Below are positions 45,502-56,991 of a stretch of DNA of 64,000 nucleotides, in pieces (the stretch's first letter is position 1; every line of letters starts with the position of its first letter). The position numbers were made by a program, and so were the translations under genes. Source of the DNA: MWDV01 sp002070715. Lineage in GTDB: Bacteria > Verrucomicrobiota > Verrucomicrobiia > Limisphaerales > MWDV01. The notes below the pieces were generated by a model. The model was given only the letters and a program-made list of their open reading frames with translations, had not been told where the DNA came from and did no database searches. Location: assembly GCA_035411585.1 (NCBI GenBank), contig DAONTI010000001.1, forward strand, positions 62,001 through 126,000, read 5' to 3'.

Positions 45502-46656
45502 TTACGGCTGCTTCGGGCGGATCGCCTGCTCCGCTTTCAATCGCAACTGGCCGCAAGCCGCGTCAATGTCGTGGCCTTTCTCACGCCGCAGCGTGACGGA
45601 AATTTTCTCCTTTTGCAGGGCGTGGAGAAAGGCGTCGCAGACGCGCTCACTGGGCCGCGACCAGGCCAGGCCTTCGACCACGTTGTAGGGGATCAGATTG
45701 ATCTTGGCCCGCAACCGTCGCGCCAGCGCGGCTAGTGGGCGCACCTGTTCCAACCCGTCGTTGACGCCGGCGATGAGTATGTATTCGAAGGTCAAGCGCC
45801 GGCCTTTGCGGGCCAGATAGTATTCCAAAGCGGCGGTCAGTTCGCCGAGCGGGAACTTGCGGTTGACGGGCATGATCCGGGAACGGACGGCGTCGGTGGC
45901 ACCGTGCAACGAAACCGCGAGCCGGAATTGCTCCAGCTCTTCCGCCAGCCGCCGGATTTGCGGCGCCAGGCCGCTGGTAGAGATCGTGATCTTGCGCGCG
46001 CCAATGCCGCCGCCCCACGGCGCGTTCAAAATCCGCAGGGCGCGAAGCAGGTTCTCGTAATTGGCCAATGGTTCGCCCATGCCCATGATGACCAGATTAT
46101 CCACCAGACGCGGTCCCGGGCTGGCCGAGATGTCCGTGTGCGGCGCCGGCAGGGTGGGGGAGGGGGATTGTTCTGGAACCGGTCCGGCGTTTTCCGAGGC
46201 CCAGCGTTCCGTCCCGAGGACTTGTTCCACAATCTCGTGGGGCCACAGGTTGCGTTTCCAACCGTCCAGACCGCTGGCGCAAAATTTGCACCCATACGCG
46301 CAACCGACCTGGGTGGAAACGCACAAGGTGTGGCGATCGCTCGCCTCGCCATAAAGCGCCGGGTTGGCCGGAATCAACACGCTCTCGATCAACGCGCCGT
46401 CCGCCAGTTGCCAGAGGAATTTTTGCGTGGCATCACGAGCGCCCTGTTTGCGTCTCAGGGTCACGGTTTGCAACGTGAACTGTTCCCGCAACCGCTCCCG
46501 CAAGGTTTGCGGCAGATCGGTCATCGCCTCCCAACGGCGTGCCCGCCGCGTGTAAAGCCAATTCAGAAGTTGCCGGCCCCGGTACGCGGGCACGCCCCAC
46601 GCCTGCAAATGCGCGGCGAGTTCGGCGGCGGTCAGCGAACGGATGTCAGGCATCAT
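45502..46656 (-). CDS. rlmN: 23S rRNA/tRNA adenine-C2-methyltransferase RlmN
   Basis: This 384-aa radical-SAM enzyme has the CX3CX2C cluster (C119, C123, C126 in CAYGCKFC), the MGMGEPL motif, and the late Cys368 in DAACGQL that forms the methylated intermediate. It methylates A2503 of 23S rRNA. An insertion of about 30 Pro/Ser-rich residues (EQSPSPTLPAPHTD) sits between the cluster and MGMGEP. The start MMPDIRS at 46656 or the next Met at 46653 matches the family; the frame to 46731 is too long. Confidence 0.94.
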   Translation of the reverse strand: MMPDIRSLTAAELAAHLQAWGVPAYRGRQLLNWLYTRRARRWEAMTDLPQTLRERLREQFTLQTVTLRRKQGARDATQKFLWQLADGALIESVLIPANPALYGEASDRHTLCVSTQVGCAYGCKFCASGLDGWKRNLWPHEIVEQVLGTERWASENAGPVPEQSPSPTLPAPHTDISASPGPRLVDNLVIMGMGEPLANYENLLRALRILNAPWGGGIGARKITISTSGLAPQIRRLAEELEQFRLAVSLHGATDAVRSRIMPVNRKFPLGELTAALEYYLARKGRRLTFEYILIAGVNDGLEQVRPLAALARRLRAKINLIPYNVVEGLAWSRPSERVCDAFLHALQKEKISVTLRREKGHDIDAACGQLRLKAEQAIRPKQP

Positions 46657-46734
46657 GGGGCGACTGTAAGGGGCTCTTCGCGCGAAAACCAACCCAGACT
46701 TAATCGTTCCGAGGGGACGCCGGGGAAGCAACCA

Positions 46735-47505
46735 TCACCGTGGCGGAATGGTGATGGCGCCCACCGGATCGGGGTGGAGCTGCGGCACGACGTCGAAACA
46801 GTCGCGTTGAAGGCAAAAACGCACATCGGCGCGCAACGCGGGTTGCGCCAGTAAATGACTGGCGTTCCGCGCGGCGCGGATGCCGCCGACCAAATCGCGC
46901 GCGCAACTGTGATAGACACGACTGGCGATGATGGCGGAATCAAGGAAATCAAGCGGTACCCGGGCGCGCTGCAGCCGTTCGCACAACGCGCCAGCCGCCA
47001 AGGTATCTTCCAAAGAGGCGGCCTCGCCGGTGCCGGCGCAAACCAACAGGAGCGATTCCGCTTGCCGATCGCGCAAGGCGCGGACGATGGCCTTCAGATT
47101 GAGGAAACTGCCCACAAGAATCGCTTCCGCGCCGGCGCAAGCGCGCAAGGCCCGGGTGCCGTTGGTCGTGGTGGAGACAATCGTGCGACCCCGCACCCGG
47201 GCCGCGGTATATTCCCGCGGTGAATTGCCCAGGTCAAAGTTAATGCCGCCGGTTTGGGCGGCGGTGATGCGATGTCCGGCGCGTTCGCCGGCCAGCAACA
47301 CTTCGGGGCGTTGCCGGCGCACGGCCAAGGCACCGCTGATTTCTCCGACGGGAATAATGGCGGCCGCTCCCCGGGCCAGGGCGGTGACAAAGGTGCTGGT
47401 CGCCCGGAGCACGTCGAACACCACACAAGTGGTCTTCGACAAATCGCGTCCGGCCAGCCCGCGAAATTCCGCGGGCGCAAACAAAACCTCAAGGGTGCAA
47501 GCCAT
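46735..47505 (-). CDS. comB: ComB-like 2-phosphosulfolactate phosphatase
   Basis: This 256-aa protein has CVVFDVLRATSTFVTAL (DVLRAT being typical of ComB), LLAGERAGH, and STTTNGTRAL. ComB removes phosphate from 2-phosphosulfolactate in coenzyme M and sulfolactate formation. Its partners are absent here, so the physiological substrate may differ. The start at 47505 matches the family N-terminus. It is divergent to serS, 124 bp away. Confidence 0.88.
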   Translation of the reverse strand: MACTLEVLFAPAEFRGLAGRDLSKTTCVVFDVLRATSTFVTALARGAAAIIPVGEISGALAVRRQRPEVLLAGERAGHRITAAQTGGINFDLGNSPREYTAARVRGRTIVSTTTNGTRALRACAGAEAILVGSFLNLKAIVRALRDRQAESLLLVCAGTGEAASLEDTLAAGALCERLQRARVPLDFLDSAIIASRVYHSCARDLVGGIRAARNASHLLAQPALRADVRFCLQRDCFDVVPQLHPDPVGAITIPPR

Positions 47506-47595
47506 GCCGGAGGATAATGGGCGCCGGGCGGAAGCGGAACTGATTTGTGGGCGCAAGTTGAGTGCGGCTCATCGCATCCCGCGCCGAATCGTGCC

Positions 47596-47623
47596 TTGCC
47601 GCAAGGTTGTGGCTTTCTATAAT
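47596..47623 (+). promoter_or_regulatory. Promoter of serS, possibly leaderless
   Basis: TTGCCG (47596-47601) and a perfect TATAAT (47618-47623) are separated by 16 bp. Transcription would be expected to start 6-8 bp downstream, at or next to the GTG start codon at 47630. Confidence 0.6.
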
Positions 47624-47629
47624 TCGCGC

Positions 47630-48955
47630 GTGCTCGACATCAAATTGATACGCGAACAACCGGATTTCGTGCGCCAACGCCTGGCCACTCGCGGCGCCGG
47701 GGAGGAACAACACCTTGACGCCATTCTGCAACTCGACGAACAACGGCGCCAATGCCTGGCCGAGGTGGAATCGCTCAAAGCCGAGCGCAACCGGGTTTCC
47801 AAGGAAATCGGGATGTTGATGGCGCAGAAAAACACGGCGGAAGCGGAGGCACGCAAAGCCGCAATGCGGGAGTTGGGCGAACGCATCACGGCGCTGGATC
47901 AACAGGTCCGAACCGTGGATGCCGGGCGGGATCAACGGATGCTGGAGCTGCCCAATCTGCCGCATGCCTCCGTGCCGCCCGGCCAGTCGGCGGACGACAA
48001 TCCCGTGGTGCATGTGCAGGGGGAGAAACCGGACTTCGCCTTCCCGCCGAAAACGCACGTGGCCTTGTGCGAGCAACTTCAGCTCGTGGATTTTGCGCGG
48101 GCCACCAAGCTCTCCGGCAGCGGGTTCATTCTGTACACCCACTGGGGCGCGCGTCTGGAACGGGCGTTGATTCAATTTCTGCTCGATCTCCACACCCGCG
48201 AGCATGGATACACCGAGGTTTCCCCGCCGTTCCTCGTCGGCCCCCAATGTTTGGAAGGGGTGGGGCAGTTCCCCAAATTCCGGGATCAGTATTACGGAGT
48301 GGCCGAGGGCGATAAAACCGAGGAACTGGGCAAGCTGTATCTGATTCCCACGGCCGAAACGCCGGTGGCCAACATCCATCGCGAGGAGATCCTCAAGGAA
48401 AGCCAGTTGCCGATTCATTACTGTGCCTACACGCCCTGTTTCCGCGGCGAAGCGGGCGCGGCCGGCGTGGGCACGCGCGGTCTGATCCGCGTCCACCAGT
48501 TTGACAAGGTCGAGCTGATCCAGATCACCCGGCCCGAAGACGGTTACGCGGCGCATGAAAACATGCGGGCGCACGCCGAACGCGTGTTGCAGTTGCTCGG
48601 GCTGCATTATCGCGTGGTGCTGCTCTGCACTGGTGATCTCGGTTTTGCCAGTGCCAAGACCTACGATCTGGAGGTCTGGGCGCCAGGGCAGGGGAGTTAT
48701 CTGGAAGTTTCCAGCGTTTCGAACTGCGAGGATTTCCAGGCGCGGCGGATGAATCTCCGGTTCAAGAGCGCGACCGGCGGGAATCTATTTCCCCACGTGT
48801 TGAATGGGAGCGGCACGGCGTTGGCGCGGTTGTTTGTCGCCTTGGTGGAAACTTATCAGCAAGCCGACGGCAGCATCTGCATCCCGCCGGCGTTGCAACC
48901 GTATTTAGGCACGGATCGTATCGGGCCGGAAAAACGCGCGTCCACCCGCGCATAG
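47630..48955 (+). CDS. serS: Seryl-tRNA synthetase
   Basis: This 441-aa class II synthetase has an N-terminal coiled-coil arm (about 27-100) and motif 2 with PCFRGEAGAAG and TRGLIRVHQFDKVE. Motif 3 is NGSGTALARLF. It charges tRNA-Ser. Start is GTG 47630, reading VLDIKLIREQPDF, which is the family N-terminus. No ATG fits; the upstream open frame continues to 46928 but overlaps comB antisense. A perfect -10 box sits 6 bp before the start. Confidence 0.96.
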   Translation: MLDIKLIREQPDFVRQRLATRGAGEEQHLDAILQLDEQRRQCLAEVESLKAERNRVSKEIGMLMAQKNTAEAEARKAAMRELGERITALDQQVRTVDAGRDQRMLELPNLPHASVPPGQSADDNPVVHVQGEKPDFAFPPKTHVALCEQLQLVDFARATKLSGSGFILYTHWGARLERALIQFLLDLHTREHGYTEVSPPFLVGPQCLEGVGQFPKFRDQYYGVAEGDKTEELGKLYLIPTAETPVANIHREEILKESQLPIHYCAYTPCFRGEAGAAGVGTRGLIRVHQFDKVELIQITRPEDGYAAHENMRAHAERVLQLLGLHYRVVLLCTGDLGFASAKTYDLEVWAPGQGSYLEVSSVSNCEDFQARRMNLRFKSATGGNLFPHVLNGSGTALARLFVALVETYQQADGSICIPPALQPYLGTDRIGPEKRASTRA

Positions 48956-49006
48956 CGTGTCCGCCGTCCGTTGTTCACGATGCCGCAGGAGCAAGGCCCG
49001 GCCCGC

Positions 49007-50449
49007 ATGATGAAGATTCTTCTGGCCAGCAGCGAAATGCATCCGTTCTCGAAGACGGGTGGCTTGGCGGACATGACCGGCGCCTTGAGCAAAGCCCTGG
49101 CGGAAGCGGGGCATCAGGTGGGCATCGTCACACCGCTTTATCGCGGCATTTTTCAGCGGTTTCCGAAAATCGAACGGGTGGATTGGCGTTTCGATTTGCC
49201 GCTCGGTGGTAAATGGGTGAACGCCGAACTCTGGCAACTGTCTTCCACCCGCAATCTGACGGTTTATTTCATCCATCAACCGGATTATTTTGACCGGCCC
49301 GGGGTGTACAACGAGAACGGAGTGGATTACTGGGACAACGGCGAGCGGTTCATCTTCTTCTCCAAATGCGTGGCTCATCTGGCCTGTTATTTGCCGTGGC
49401 AACCGGAAATGGTGCATGTCCACGATTGGCAGACGGCGCTGGTGCCGTTGCTACTGCGCGAGGAATGGAAACGGCGGGGCGGGGCGGGGAATCTACCGCG
49501 CACTTGTCTGACGATTCATAACCTGGCTTACCAAGGCGTGTTTCCCGCCGCCGCCTTCGCTTTGACCAATTTGCCCGCCGCCGATTTCAACGCGGACTGT
49601 TGCGAAGCCTACGGCCAGTTGAACTGCCTCAAGGCCGGGATCGTCACCGCAGACCTGCTGACCACAGTCAGTCCGCGTTACGCGCGCGAGATTCTCACGG
49701 TGGAAGGCGGCGCCGGACTGGACGCGCTGTTGCGCCGGCGGCAAGCCGATCTGCGCGGCATCATGAATGGCGTGGACTACGCGGAGTGGCAAACCGAGGA
49801 TAATCCGCATCTACCTGCCCGTTATTCGGCGGGCAATCTGCGCGGTAAAGCCGTCATCAAGCGCGCGGTGTTGCAGGAAATGCGCCTGCCCGCGTCCCCG
49901 CCGATGCCGTTATTCGGCACGGTCACGCGTCTGGCCGAACAAAAAGGCCTCGACATCCTGATTCCGGCCCTGCACGAAATGCTGCACGCGCCCCTGCGAT
50001 ATGTTTTACTGGGCAGCGGCAACGCCGCTTACGAGCACGCGCTGAGACAACTGCATCGGCGGCATCCGGACAAAGTCGCCATCCGCATTGGCTTCGACGA
50101 GGGTTTGTCGCATCGCATTGAGGCGGCGTGCGATATTTATTTGATGCCGTCGCGCTACGAGCCGTCCGGACTGAATCAGATGTACAGCCTCCGTTATGGT
50201 ACGATTCCCGTCGTCCGCGCCACTGGCGGCTTGGATGACAGCGTGATTGACGCCAACGAATCCGTTGCCCGGGCCAACGGGATCAAATTCCACGAATACA
50301 GCGCCGGCGCGTTGGCCCAAGGTATCCGCAAAGCCTTGGCTCTTTACCGCACCCCAAGCCTGCTGCGGCAATACCGCCGCAACGCCATGGCCGCCGATTT
50401 TTCCTGGACGCGAACGGCGGCGCAATACGTGGCGCTCTACCAACGCTGA
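49007..50449 (+). CDS. glgA: Glycogen synthase, GT5
   Basis: This 480-aa enzyme has KTGGLADM near the N-terminus (K16) for ADP-glucose binding, HVHDWQTALVPLLL, and the C-terminal MPSRYEPSGLNQMYSLRYG. It extends glycogen from ADP-glucose in the cytoplasm. Starts at 49007 or 49010 match the family (MKILLASSEMHPF); upstream ATG 48980 would add nine residues. It follows serS by 51 bp and could share its transcript. Confidence 0.95.
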   Translation: MMKILLASSEMHPFSKTGGLADMTGALSKALAEAGHQVGIVTPLYRGIFQRFPKIERVDWRFDLPLGGKWVNAELWQLSSTRNLTVYFIHQPDYFDRPGVYNENGVDYWDNGERFIFFSKCVAHLACYLPWQPEMVHVHDWQTALVPLLLREEWKRRGGAGNLPRTCLTIHNLAYQGVFPAAAFALTNLPAADFNADCCEAYGQLNCLKAGIVTADLLTTVSPRYAREILTVEGGAGLDALLRRRQADLRGIMNGVDYAEWQTEDNPHLPARYSAGNLRGKAVIKRAVLQEMRLPASPPMPLFGTVTRLAEQKGLDILIPALHEMLHAPLRYVLLGSGNAAYEHALRQLHRRHPDKVAIRIGFDEGLSHRIEAACDIYLMPSRYEPSGLNQMYSLRYGTIPVVRATGGLDDSVIDANESVARANGIKFHEYSAGALAQGIRKALALYRTPSLLRQYRRNAMAADFSWTRTAAQYVALYQR

Positions 50450-50600
50450 CCCCGGATTCTTTATTGAATATAACGATCATTGTAATGATATAATTACCGT
50501 CGAGCGTTCCGAGGCGTTTGATCTGGTTTCTTGGGAAAAAGAGATATTTACGTGCTACGCGCGACCCGCTGCTGGTCAAAGTCAGCGGTCGTTTTGCGGA

Positions 50601-51761
50601 TTAACGGTGTCCCCAGCCAAACCGTTCGGTGATTGGCCAATAAACGAAGTAGCTCTTGCCAATGACGTTCTTCGCGGGAAAATCGCCCCATTCCCGGGAA
50701 TCTTTGCTGTTCACGGTGTTGTCGCCCATGACCATGTAACTGTGGGGCTTGATTTCGACGCCGCCGGGATTCTGGTAAAACAGCGGCGCCAGGAGCGGTC
50801 CGTTCACATGGCCGGAATACCGGCTGTCCTGCGGCGGTTGTTGCGGGTCAAACGAATAAAGATTTTCAAAATGCGACGTGCCGGCGTCCAAGCGCTCGCC
50901 ATTAACGATCAAATGCCGGTCCTCGCCGATTTGCACCCGTTCACCGCCCAAACCCACCAGACGCTTGATGTAAAATTGATCCTGCGGCAGCGCTTGAATG
51001 CCCGCCGTCTCAAACACGATGATTTCGCCGCGTTTGGGCGCGCGCAAATTGTAGGTCAAACGGTCCACGAACAAATGGTCGCCGCTCTGGACGCGCACGT
51101 TGATGACTTCGTCGCCGCGCTGGCAGACATCGCCCGGCCGAAGGCCCGCCCGGGTGGCGATGTCCACCTGGCCGCAATCAGGCGGAAACCAGAGGACATG
51201 CGGCACACCGCCGATCCAAATGGTTTGTTTGATGTTGAATATCAACAAACGTAATGGTGGTTCGACGCGTTGGATCGGGCCGCTGGCTTTGGCGGTGAGG
51301 TGGACGTACGAAACCCCGGCAAACCATTCCGCCACCCGGGCCCAGCCGGTGGGCCGTACGAATTCCGGATGCTCCTTCAGATTCTGCGAAGTCACCCCGA
51401 ACAAGGTGGGTTGCATGGAGCCGGTCGGAATTTTGAAGGGTTGCAGGAAAAAGGTGCGGATGGCCATGGCCACCGCCAGGGCGACCAGCAATACCTCGAC
51501 GTTTTCGCGCCAGCCGGGAAACGGATACGGTTTGAACCACTTGTTGGCGACCTTCTCCAGATTCTCCATTTGCTGGCGTAACCGGACCTTGTCCGCGCCG
51601 GCGGTTACCGCCTGCCGCAATTCCTGGATTGCCGTCTGCACCGCCTGCACCGCCGCCGGCGACAGGAGATCGCGCTGGGCGCGCAACAGCCGTTCAACGT
51701 GGCGGCGCGTGGTCGTGGCTTCGCGCACGGTTTTCGATAAGAACCAGCGGAGAATAAACAT
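50601..51761 (-). CDS. lepB: Signal peptidase I
   Basis: This 386-aa membrane protease has the catalytic Ser115 in PTGSMQPTL and Lys266 in FYIKRLVGLGGE, then GDNTVNSKDSREWG. An N-terminal coiled-coil-like region of about 75 residues precedes the membrane anchor (about 87-105), which is longer than usual. It cleaves Sec and Tat signal peptides at the outer face of the membrane. It lies 9 bp after lepA, the arrangement also known from E. coli. Confidence 0.95.
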   Translation of the reverse strand: MFILRWFLSKTVREATTTRRHVERLLRAQRDLLSPAAVQAVQTAIQELRQAVTAGADKVRLRQQMENLEKVANKWFKPYPFPGWRENVEVLLVALAVAMAIRTFFLQPFKIPTGSMQPTLFGVTSQNLKEHPEFVRPTGWARVAEWFAGVSYVHLTAKASGPIQRVEPPLRLLIFNIKQTIWIGGVPHVLWFPPDCGQVDIATRAGLRPGDVCQRGDEVINVRVQSGDHLFVDRLTYNLRAPKRGEIIVFETAGIQALPQDQFYIKRLVGLGGERVQIGEDRHLIVNGERLDAGTSHFENLYSFDPQQPPQDSRYSGHVNGPLLAPLFYQNPGGVEIKPHSYMVMGDNTVNSKDSREWGDFPAKNVIGKSYFVYWPITERFGWGHR

Positions 51762-51770
51762 AAATCCGGC

Positions 51771-53561
<1,791 letters not shown>

Positions 53562-53851
53562 TCTGTTTATCGTCGGTGTCGTTATCGTGCTACCATCCCG
53601 CAGGAGCGCCTCGAATTTGAGGGATGCTCCACCGGATGACGGGCCAAGATAGCGGCCCGCCGTCCGAAGAAAAGGGCAAACTCAACTCCGTTTCCGCCGG
53701 AGGCGCGCTTTGGTCTCGCCCCCTCGGATCGTGAAGCGCCAGTCTGAATCGCTGTGGATGCGGGGTGAATCCCGGGCTGCCGAAGACCCAATGCGCGTCG
53801 CTCGGATCGGAGATCGTTGCTATCCGCTGATGCGGCAGAGTCAGCCGGGGG

Positions 53852-54796
53852 CTATGGTGAATCCGGCTCGAACTGCAACCGGGGTTTGATCCGTTGCAGC
53901 GTGATCGCGCCAATCCCCGGCACTTTGCGCAGATCTTCCGCCCGGGCGTACGGACGGTGCGCGATAATCCGCTCAGCCAGTTTGGGGCCGATGCCGGGCA
54001 ATTGCTGGAGTTCCGCCGCCGTGGCGGTGTTGGGATTGACCACGGTTGCGGACGCGGACGACCCGGCGGCGATTTCCACCGGCGGCGCGGACAAATCCGT
54101 GGGCACCCGGGGAAATTCCTTTTCATTCCACACCCCCAGTTGCTTCTGGCGGGCGTCAAGTTCCAAGCTCTTGAGGTGATTGATGAAGGTGGTGGACCGC
54201 GGGCCTTCCGGCCAGTTGGCGCGCAACCCATAAATCCGCGCCAACCCGTGGGCCACGAGTTCCTCGGCCAGATTGGTTTTGCCGATCAACACCACCGCGT
54301 AAAATCGCGCGAGACTGCTGCGGCCCAGCGCGTTGCGCCACCGGGTGATCACCGTGAATTCGTTTGTGCCCAACCGTTGCCGCGTAAAATCCGCCGCCAG
54401 TTGGCCCACGCGCGGAATGTTGGTCTCCGCAATGCCGAAATACACAGCCTGATCCTTGATCCGGTCGCGCAGAGTCATCTGGACCTCCGGGGCATCCACG
54501 AAATACAGGCGGAACAGATAATCCCGCCCTTCATGCAAGACGCGGAAACTGTCGCCATCCGACGGCGCCTCCAGATTCAACCGGCAGCCCGTTAACGTTT
54601 CCCATTGCCGGTCCGGATCGGACGCCGCCTGTTTTTGCTGCGCCTGCGCCAGGCCCATCAACCCGACCAGGATCAGGGCAAGCCCCCGCCACCAGCCCCG
54701 CTGGATCAAGCCTCCCGTGCGCGCGGGCATGGCGCCTTCTACCGCTCCCGGACCGCGGTCCAGTCTAAATCCGTTTTTGGCCTTCATCATGTTCAT
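53852..54796 (-). CDS. Exported thermonuclease-like protein with C-terminal HhH domain
   Basis: This 314-aa protein has a signal peptide after a basic leader (ALILVGLMGLAQAQ). Residues about 65-225 resemble a Staphylococcal-nuclease-type SNase domain (GDSFRVLHEGRDYLFRLYFVDAPE, then AEELVAHGLARIYG). Residues about 250-305 are a ComEA-like double helix-hairpin-helix (VNPNTATAAELQQLPGIGPK, then LRKVPGIGAITLQRIKP). A secreted DNA-binding nuclease is implied, for nutrient DNA or uptake. Starts at 54790 and 54787 are alternatives. Confidence 0.83.
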   Translation of the reverse strand: MNMMKAKNGFRLDRGPGAVEGAMPARTGGLIQRGWWRGLALILVGLMGLAQAQQKQAASDPDRQWETLTGCRLNLEAPSDGDSFRVLHEGRDYLFRLYFVDAPEVQMTLRDRIKDQAVYFGIAETNIPRVGQLAADFTRQRLGTNEFTVITRWRNALGRSSLARFYAVVLIGKTNLAEELVAHGLARIYGLRANWPEGPRSTTFINHLKSLELDARQKQLGVWNEKEFPRVPTDLSAPPVEIAAGSSASATVVNPNTATAAELQQLPGIGPKLAERIIAHRPYARAEDLRKVPGIGAITLQRIKPRLQFEPDSP

Positions 54797-54887
54797 ATCA
54801 CGCGGTCGCCGCTGGGTTCGCAAGCAAAACCAACCAGACCGGCCAAAGGAAATCGTGGCACCGCACTCCCCCACTCGGGAAGGCTTT

Positions 54888-56330
54888 TCAAGGGACGTGG
54901 GCCCGCAAGCGCAGGAAGAGATGGCCAGCGGTGGCGGGCGGTGGGTTAGTGACCCAGGCGGTGACGTGGATTTGGTTGCCGTTGGTGACGCGGGTTTCGT
55001 GAATGCCGGCGGTGGTCCAGGCGTCCGTGTGCAGTCCCGCGGGGTTCTGCTCCATCCATACGATAACGTCCGTGGCGGTGTTGGTAAGGACATACGACAA
55101 GCCGGCCTGTTCGGCGCTCCCGAGTGGTGTGACAGGTGGGGTCGGGCCCGCTTGGCGTGGGTTTCGACCAAAAGCGTATTCAAAGAGATTCGGCCAGCGG
55201 TCGTCATCGGGATCAGCGGCATTGGCGGCGGCGTCCTCGTTGAGGATTGTCCCCCAGTGTTGCTGCCGCCAATGTTCCAGCGGAGTCCGGGCAATTTCCA
55301 GCCCGTGCAGGATGAGGGCGTAAAGATGTTGGTTGGTGCCGCCGCCGTTGTCGGCGATCAACAACACACTGTGACTGGTTGGGCCCAACTGCGGCAGCGC
55401 CGAGCCCAAGGCCAGACCTTCGAAATTGCGGCTGGGAATGATGCCCATGTTCCGCTCCCACAACAGGCGTTTGCCCACGGGCTGAAACCCACCCGCGTCC
55501 AAATTCGGGATGGCGCTCACGTCCGTTGCCCCGGTGAAATCCACCCAGTAAAGACGATTGCGAAAGGTGGGGATGAGGCCGACGCCCAAGGCGCGTTCGA
55601 GTACGAGGAGACGGCCATCCGGCAGCGCCAGCAAATCGCTCACCCCGCTGCGTTCCAAAGTCGTCAGCGGACTGTCGTAATCATAGGGATCCGTCCGATA
55701 CGCCCATTGCCCGGCCGCCCGGAATGCGCGATCGAACTTCTGCAAACGCACCAGGCTGCCCGTGGTGGCGGTGGCCAGGGCGCTTTCATTCTCCAAGGCT
55801 TCTTCGTTGGCGGTCCACAACGCTTCGCCGCTCCAACTGAGCGATTCCAGACCAAAGTTGTCCCGATTCTCCAGCATCCGGGGCGGTAATGCGACATTAC
55901 CCACCCACGCGCCATCCGCGAGCCGGTGTTCGCGAATGAAGCCGCCGGCCGGATGCCGGCCCTCATCGGCAATGAACAGCGTGCCCCGCTCCGGGTGATA
56001 AGCAATGCCTTCTAAATCATAACCGGCCGCAACCGTGTTGGTGGCCAGCACCGCCGCGTGGGTGATGTAGCCGTTGGTTGGATGTACCCGGATTTCCAGT
56101 TGATACACCCGCCGCTGGTTGACCGCGTCGCTGACGGCGAAATAGACATCGCCCGTGTACCGGGTCAGGCCGCTTAACTCGGCGGCGTGGGCGACATAAT
56201 CGTACACGCCCTGCTCCGGATCAGTGGTGGTCAACGGGTGTAAATCAGCGCGCGCGTTCGTCGCCAGACATAAGCCGGCCAGCGCCACCATGATTCGACC
56301 CGTAGTGCCGTGTTGCATCGTCTGCGCCAA
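54888..56330 (-). CDS. Secreted esterase-like/phytase-family protein
   Basis: This 480-aa protein has a signal peptide (about 12-28, ending ATNARA). The propeller-like domain (about 45-370) contains AGYDLEGIAYHPERGTLFIADE and MGIIPSRNFEGLALG, which match the esterase-like activity of phytase family. After it, PDDDRWPNLFEYAFGRNP (about 375-392) and a tail ending FLRLRAHVP form a C-terminal module common in Verrucomicrobiota secreted proteins. It stands 91 bp upstream of the nuclease gene and may share its transcript. Confidence 0.8.
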   Translation of the reverse strand: MAQTMQHGTTGRIMVALAGLCLATNARADLHPLTTTDPEQGVYDYVAHAAELSGLTRYTGDVYFAVSDAVNQRRVYQLEIRVHPTNGYITHAAVLATNTVAAGYDLEGIAYHPERGTLFIADEGRHPAGGFIREHRLADGAWVGNVALPPRMLENRDNFGLESLSWSGEALWTANEEALENESALATATTGSLVRLQKFDRAFRAAGQWAYRTDPYDYDSPLTTLERSGVSDLLALPDGRLLVLERALGVGLIPTFRNRLYWVDFTGATDVSAIPNLDAGGFQPVGKRLLWERNMGIIPSRNFEGLALGSALPQLGPTSHSVLLIADNGGGTNQHLYALILHGLEIARTPLEHWRQQHWGTILNEDAAANAADPDDDRWPNLFEYAFGRNPRQAGPTPPVTPLGSAEQAGLSYVLTNTATDVIVWMEQNPAGLHTDAWTTAGIHETRVTNGNQIHVTAWVTNPPPATAGHLFLRLRAHVP

Positions 56331-56991
56331 TAATCAAACCGAAACTCGACCGTCCGGAAGGTGAAATGGATCGTCTGCCCCGACAGCGGTCGCCGCTGAA
56401 TATGCGCGCGTTCGGTCTGGCACTCCAGCCATTTGGCCGGGTCGGTCATGACTGCGTCCGCCCGCGGCGTTGAGCGCCACTGCTTTCCTGTCGTCTCCGG
56501 TCCCGATGCCCTCCCCTGCCCCGTTTTGGATTTCATCGGCTCGGATTAAAAACCCGCACCGCAAACCGGGCCCGCACAGCAGTTGGCAGCCGCAAACACG
56601 CCTTCCCTGGCCGTATCCAAAAGGCTGCAGTCAGCGCCCGGTTTTAGTTTTTTGGAGCAACGCCGATTCCGGAGAACGTCCCCTCCAACCGGACGGCATT
56701 ATCCTTTCCGAAAGAACGGTTTCAGCACCCTGTTGTGCCGCAAGGTGTTACGCCCAAAAAATCGAAAAAACCAGCTTGACAGAAAGCGGGGGTATTTTCA
56801 TATTACCCTCGTCCGTCGCAAGATGGATGGGTGTTTGTAAAACATCCGCGGGTAAAAAAGGGTTTGCAATCGGGGGATTGCGAAGGTCAATGGGAATGGT
56901 CGGGCCGCCATTACCGAAGTAACTATATCGGGTCGTATTCATCAAAACGAAGGAATCACCGAAACACCACCAGTCATCCACCTCTTCCATC
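56331..56991. other. Intergenic region, 661 bp, with a promoter
   Basis: This lies between divergent genes. Open frames across it are shadows with no recognisable domains. A good promoter for the rightward secreted-protein cluster lies at 56776-56804. The remaining sequence shows no RNA gene I recognise. Confidence 0.55.
56776..56804 (+). promoter_or_regulatory. Sigma-70-type promoter for the secreted-protein cluster
   Basis: A perfect TTGACA (56776-56781) and CATATT (56799-56804) are separated by 17 bp. The leader to the start codon at 56992 would be about 180 nt. Confidence 0.6.

Noticed and set aside
50476..50489. 14-bp palindrome ATCATTGTAATGAT after glgA
   Set aside because: A short AT-rich dyad downstream of two converging genes, with no promoter to control; it may be chance.
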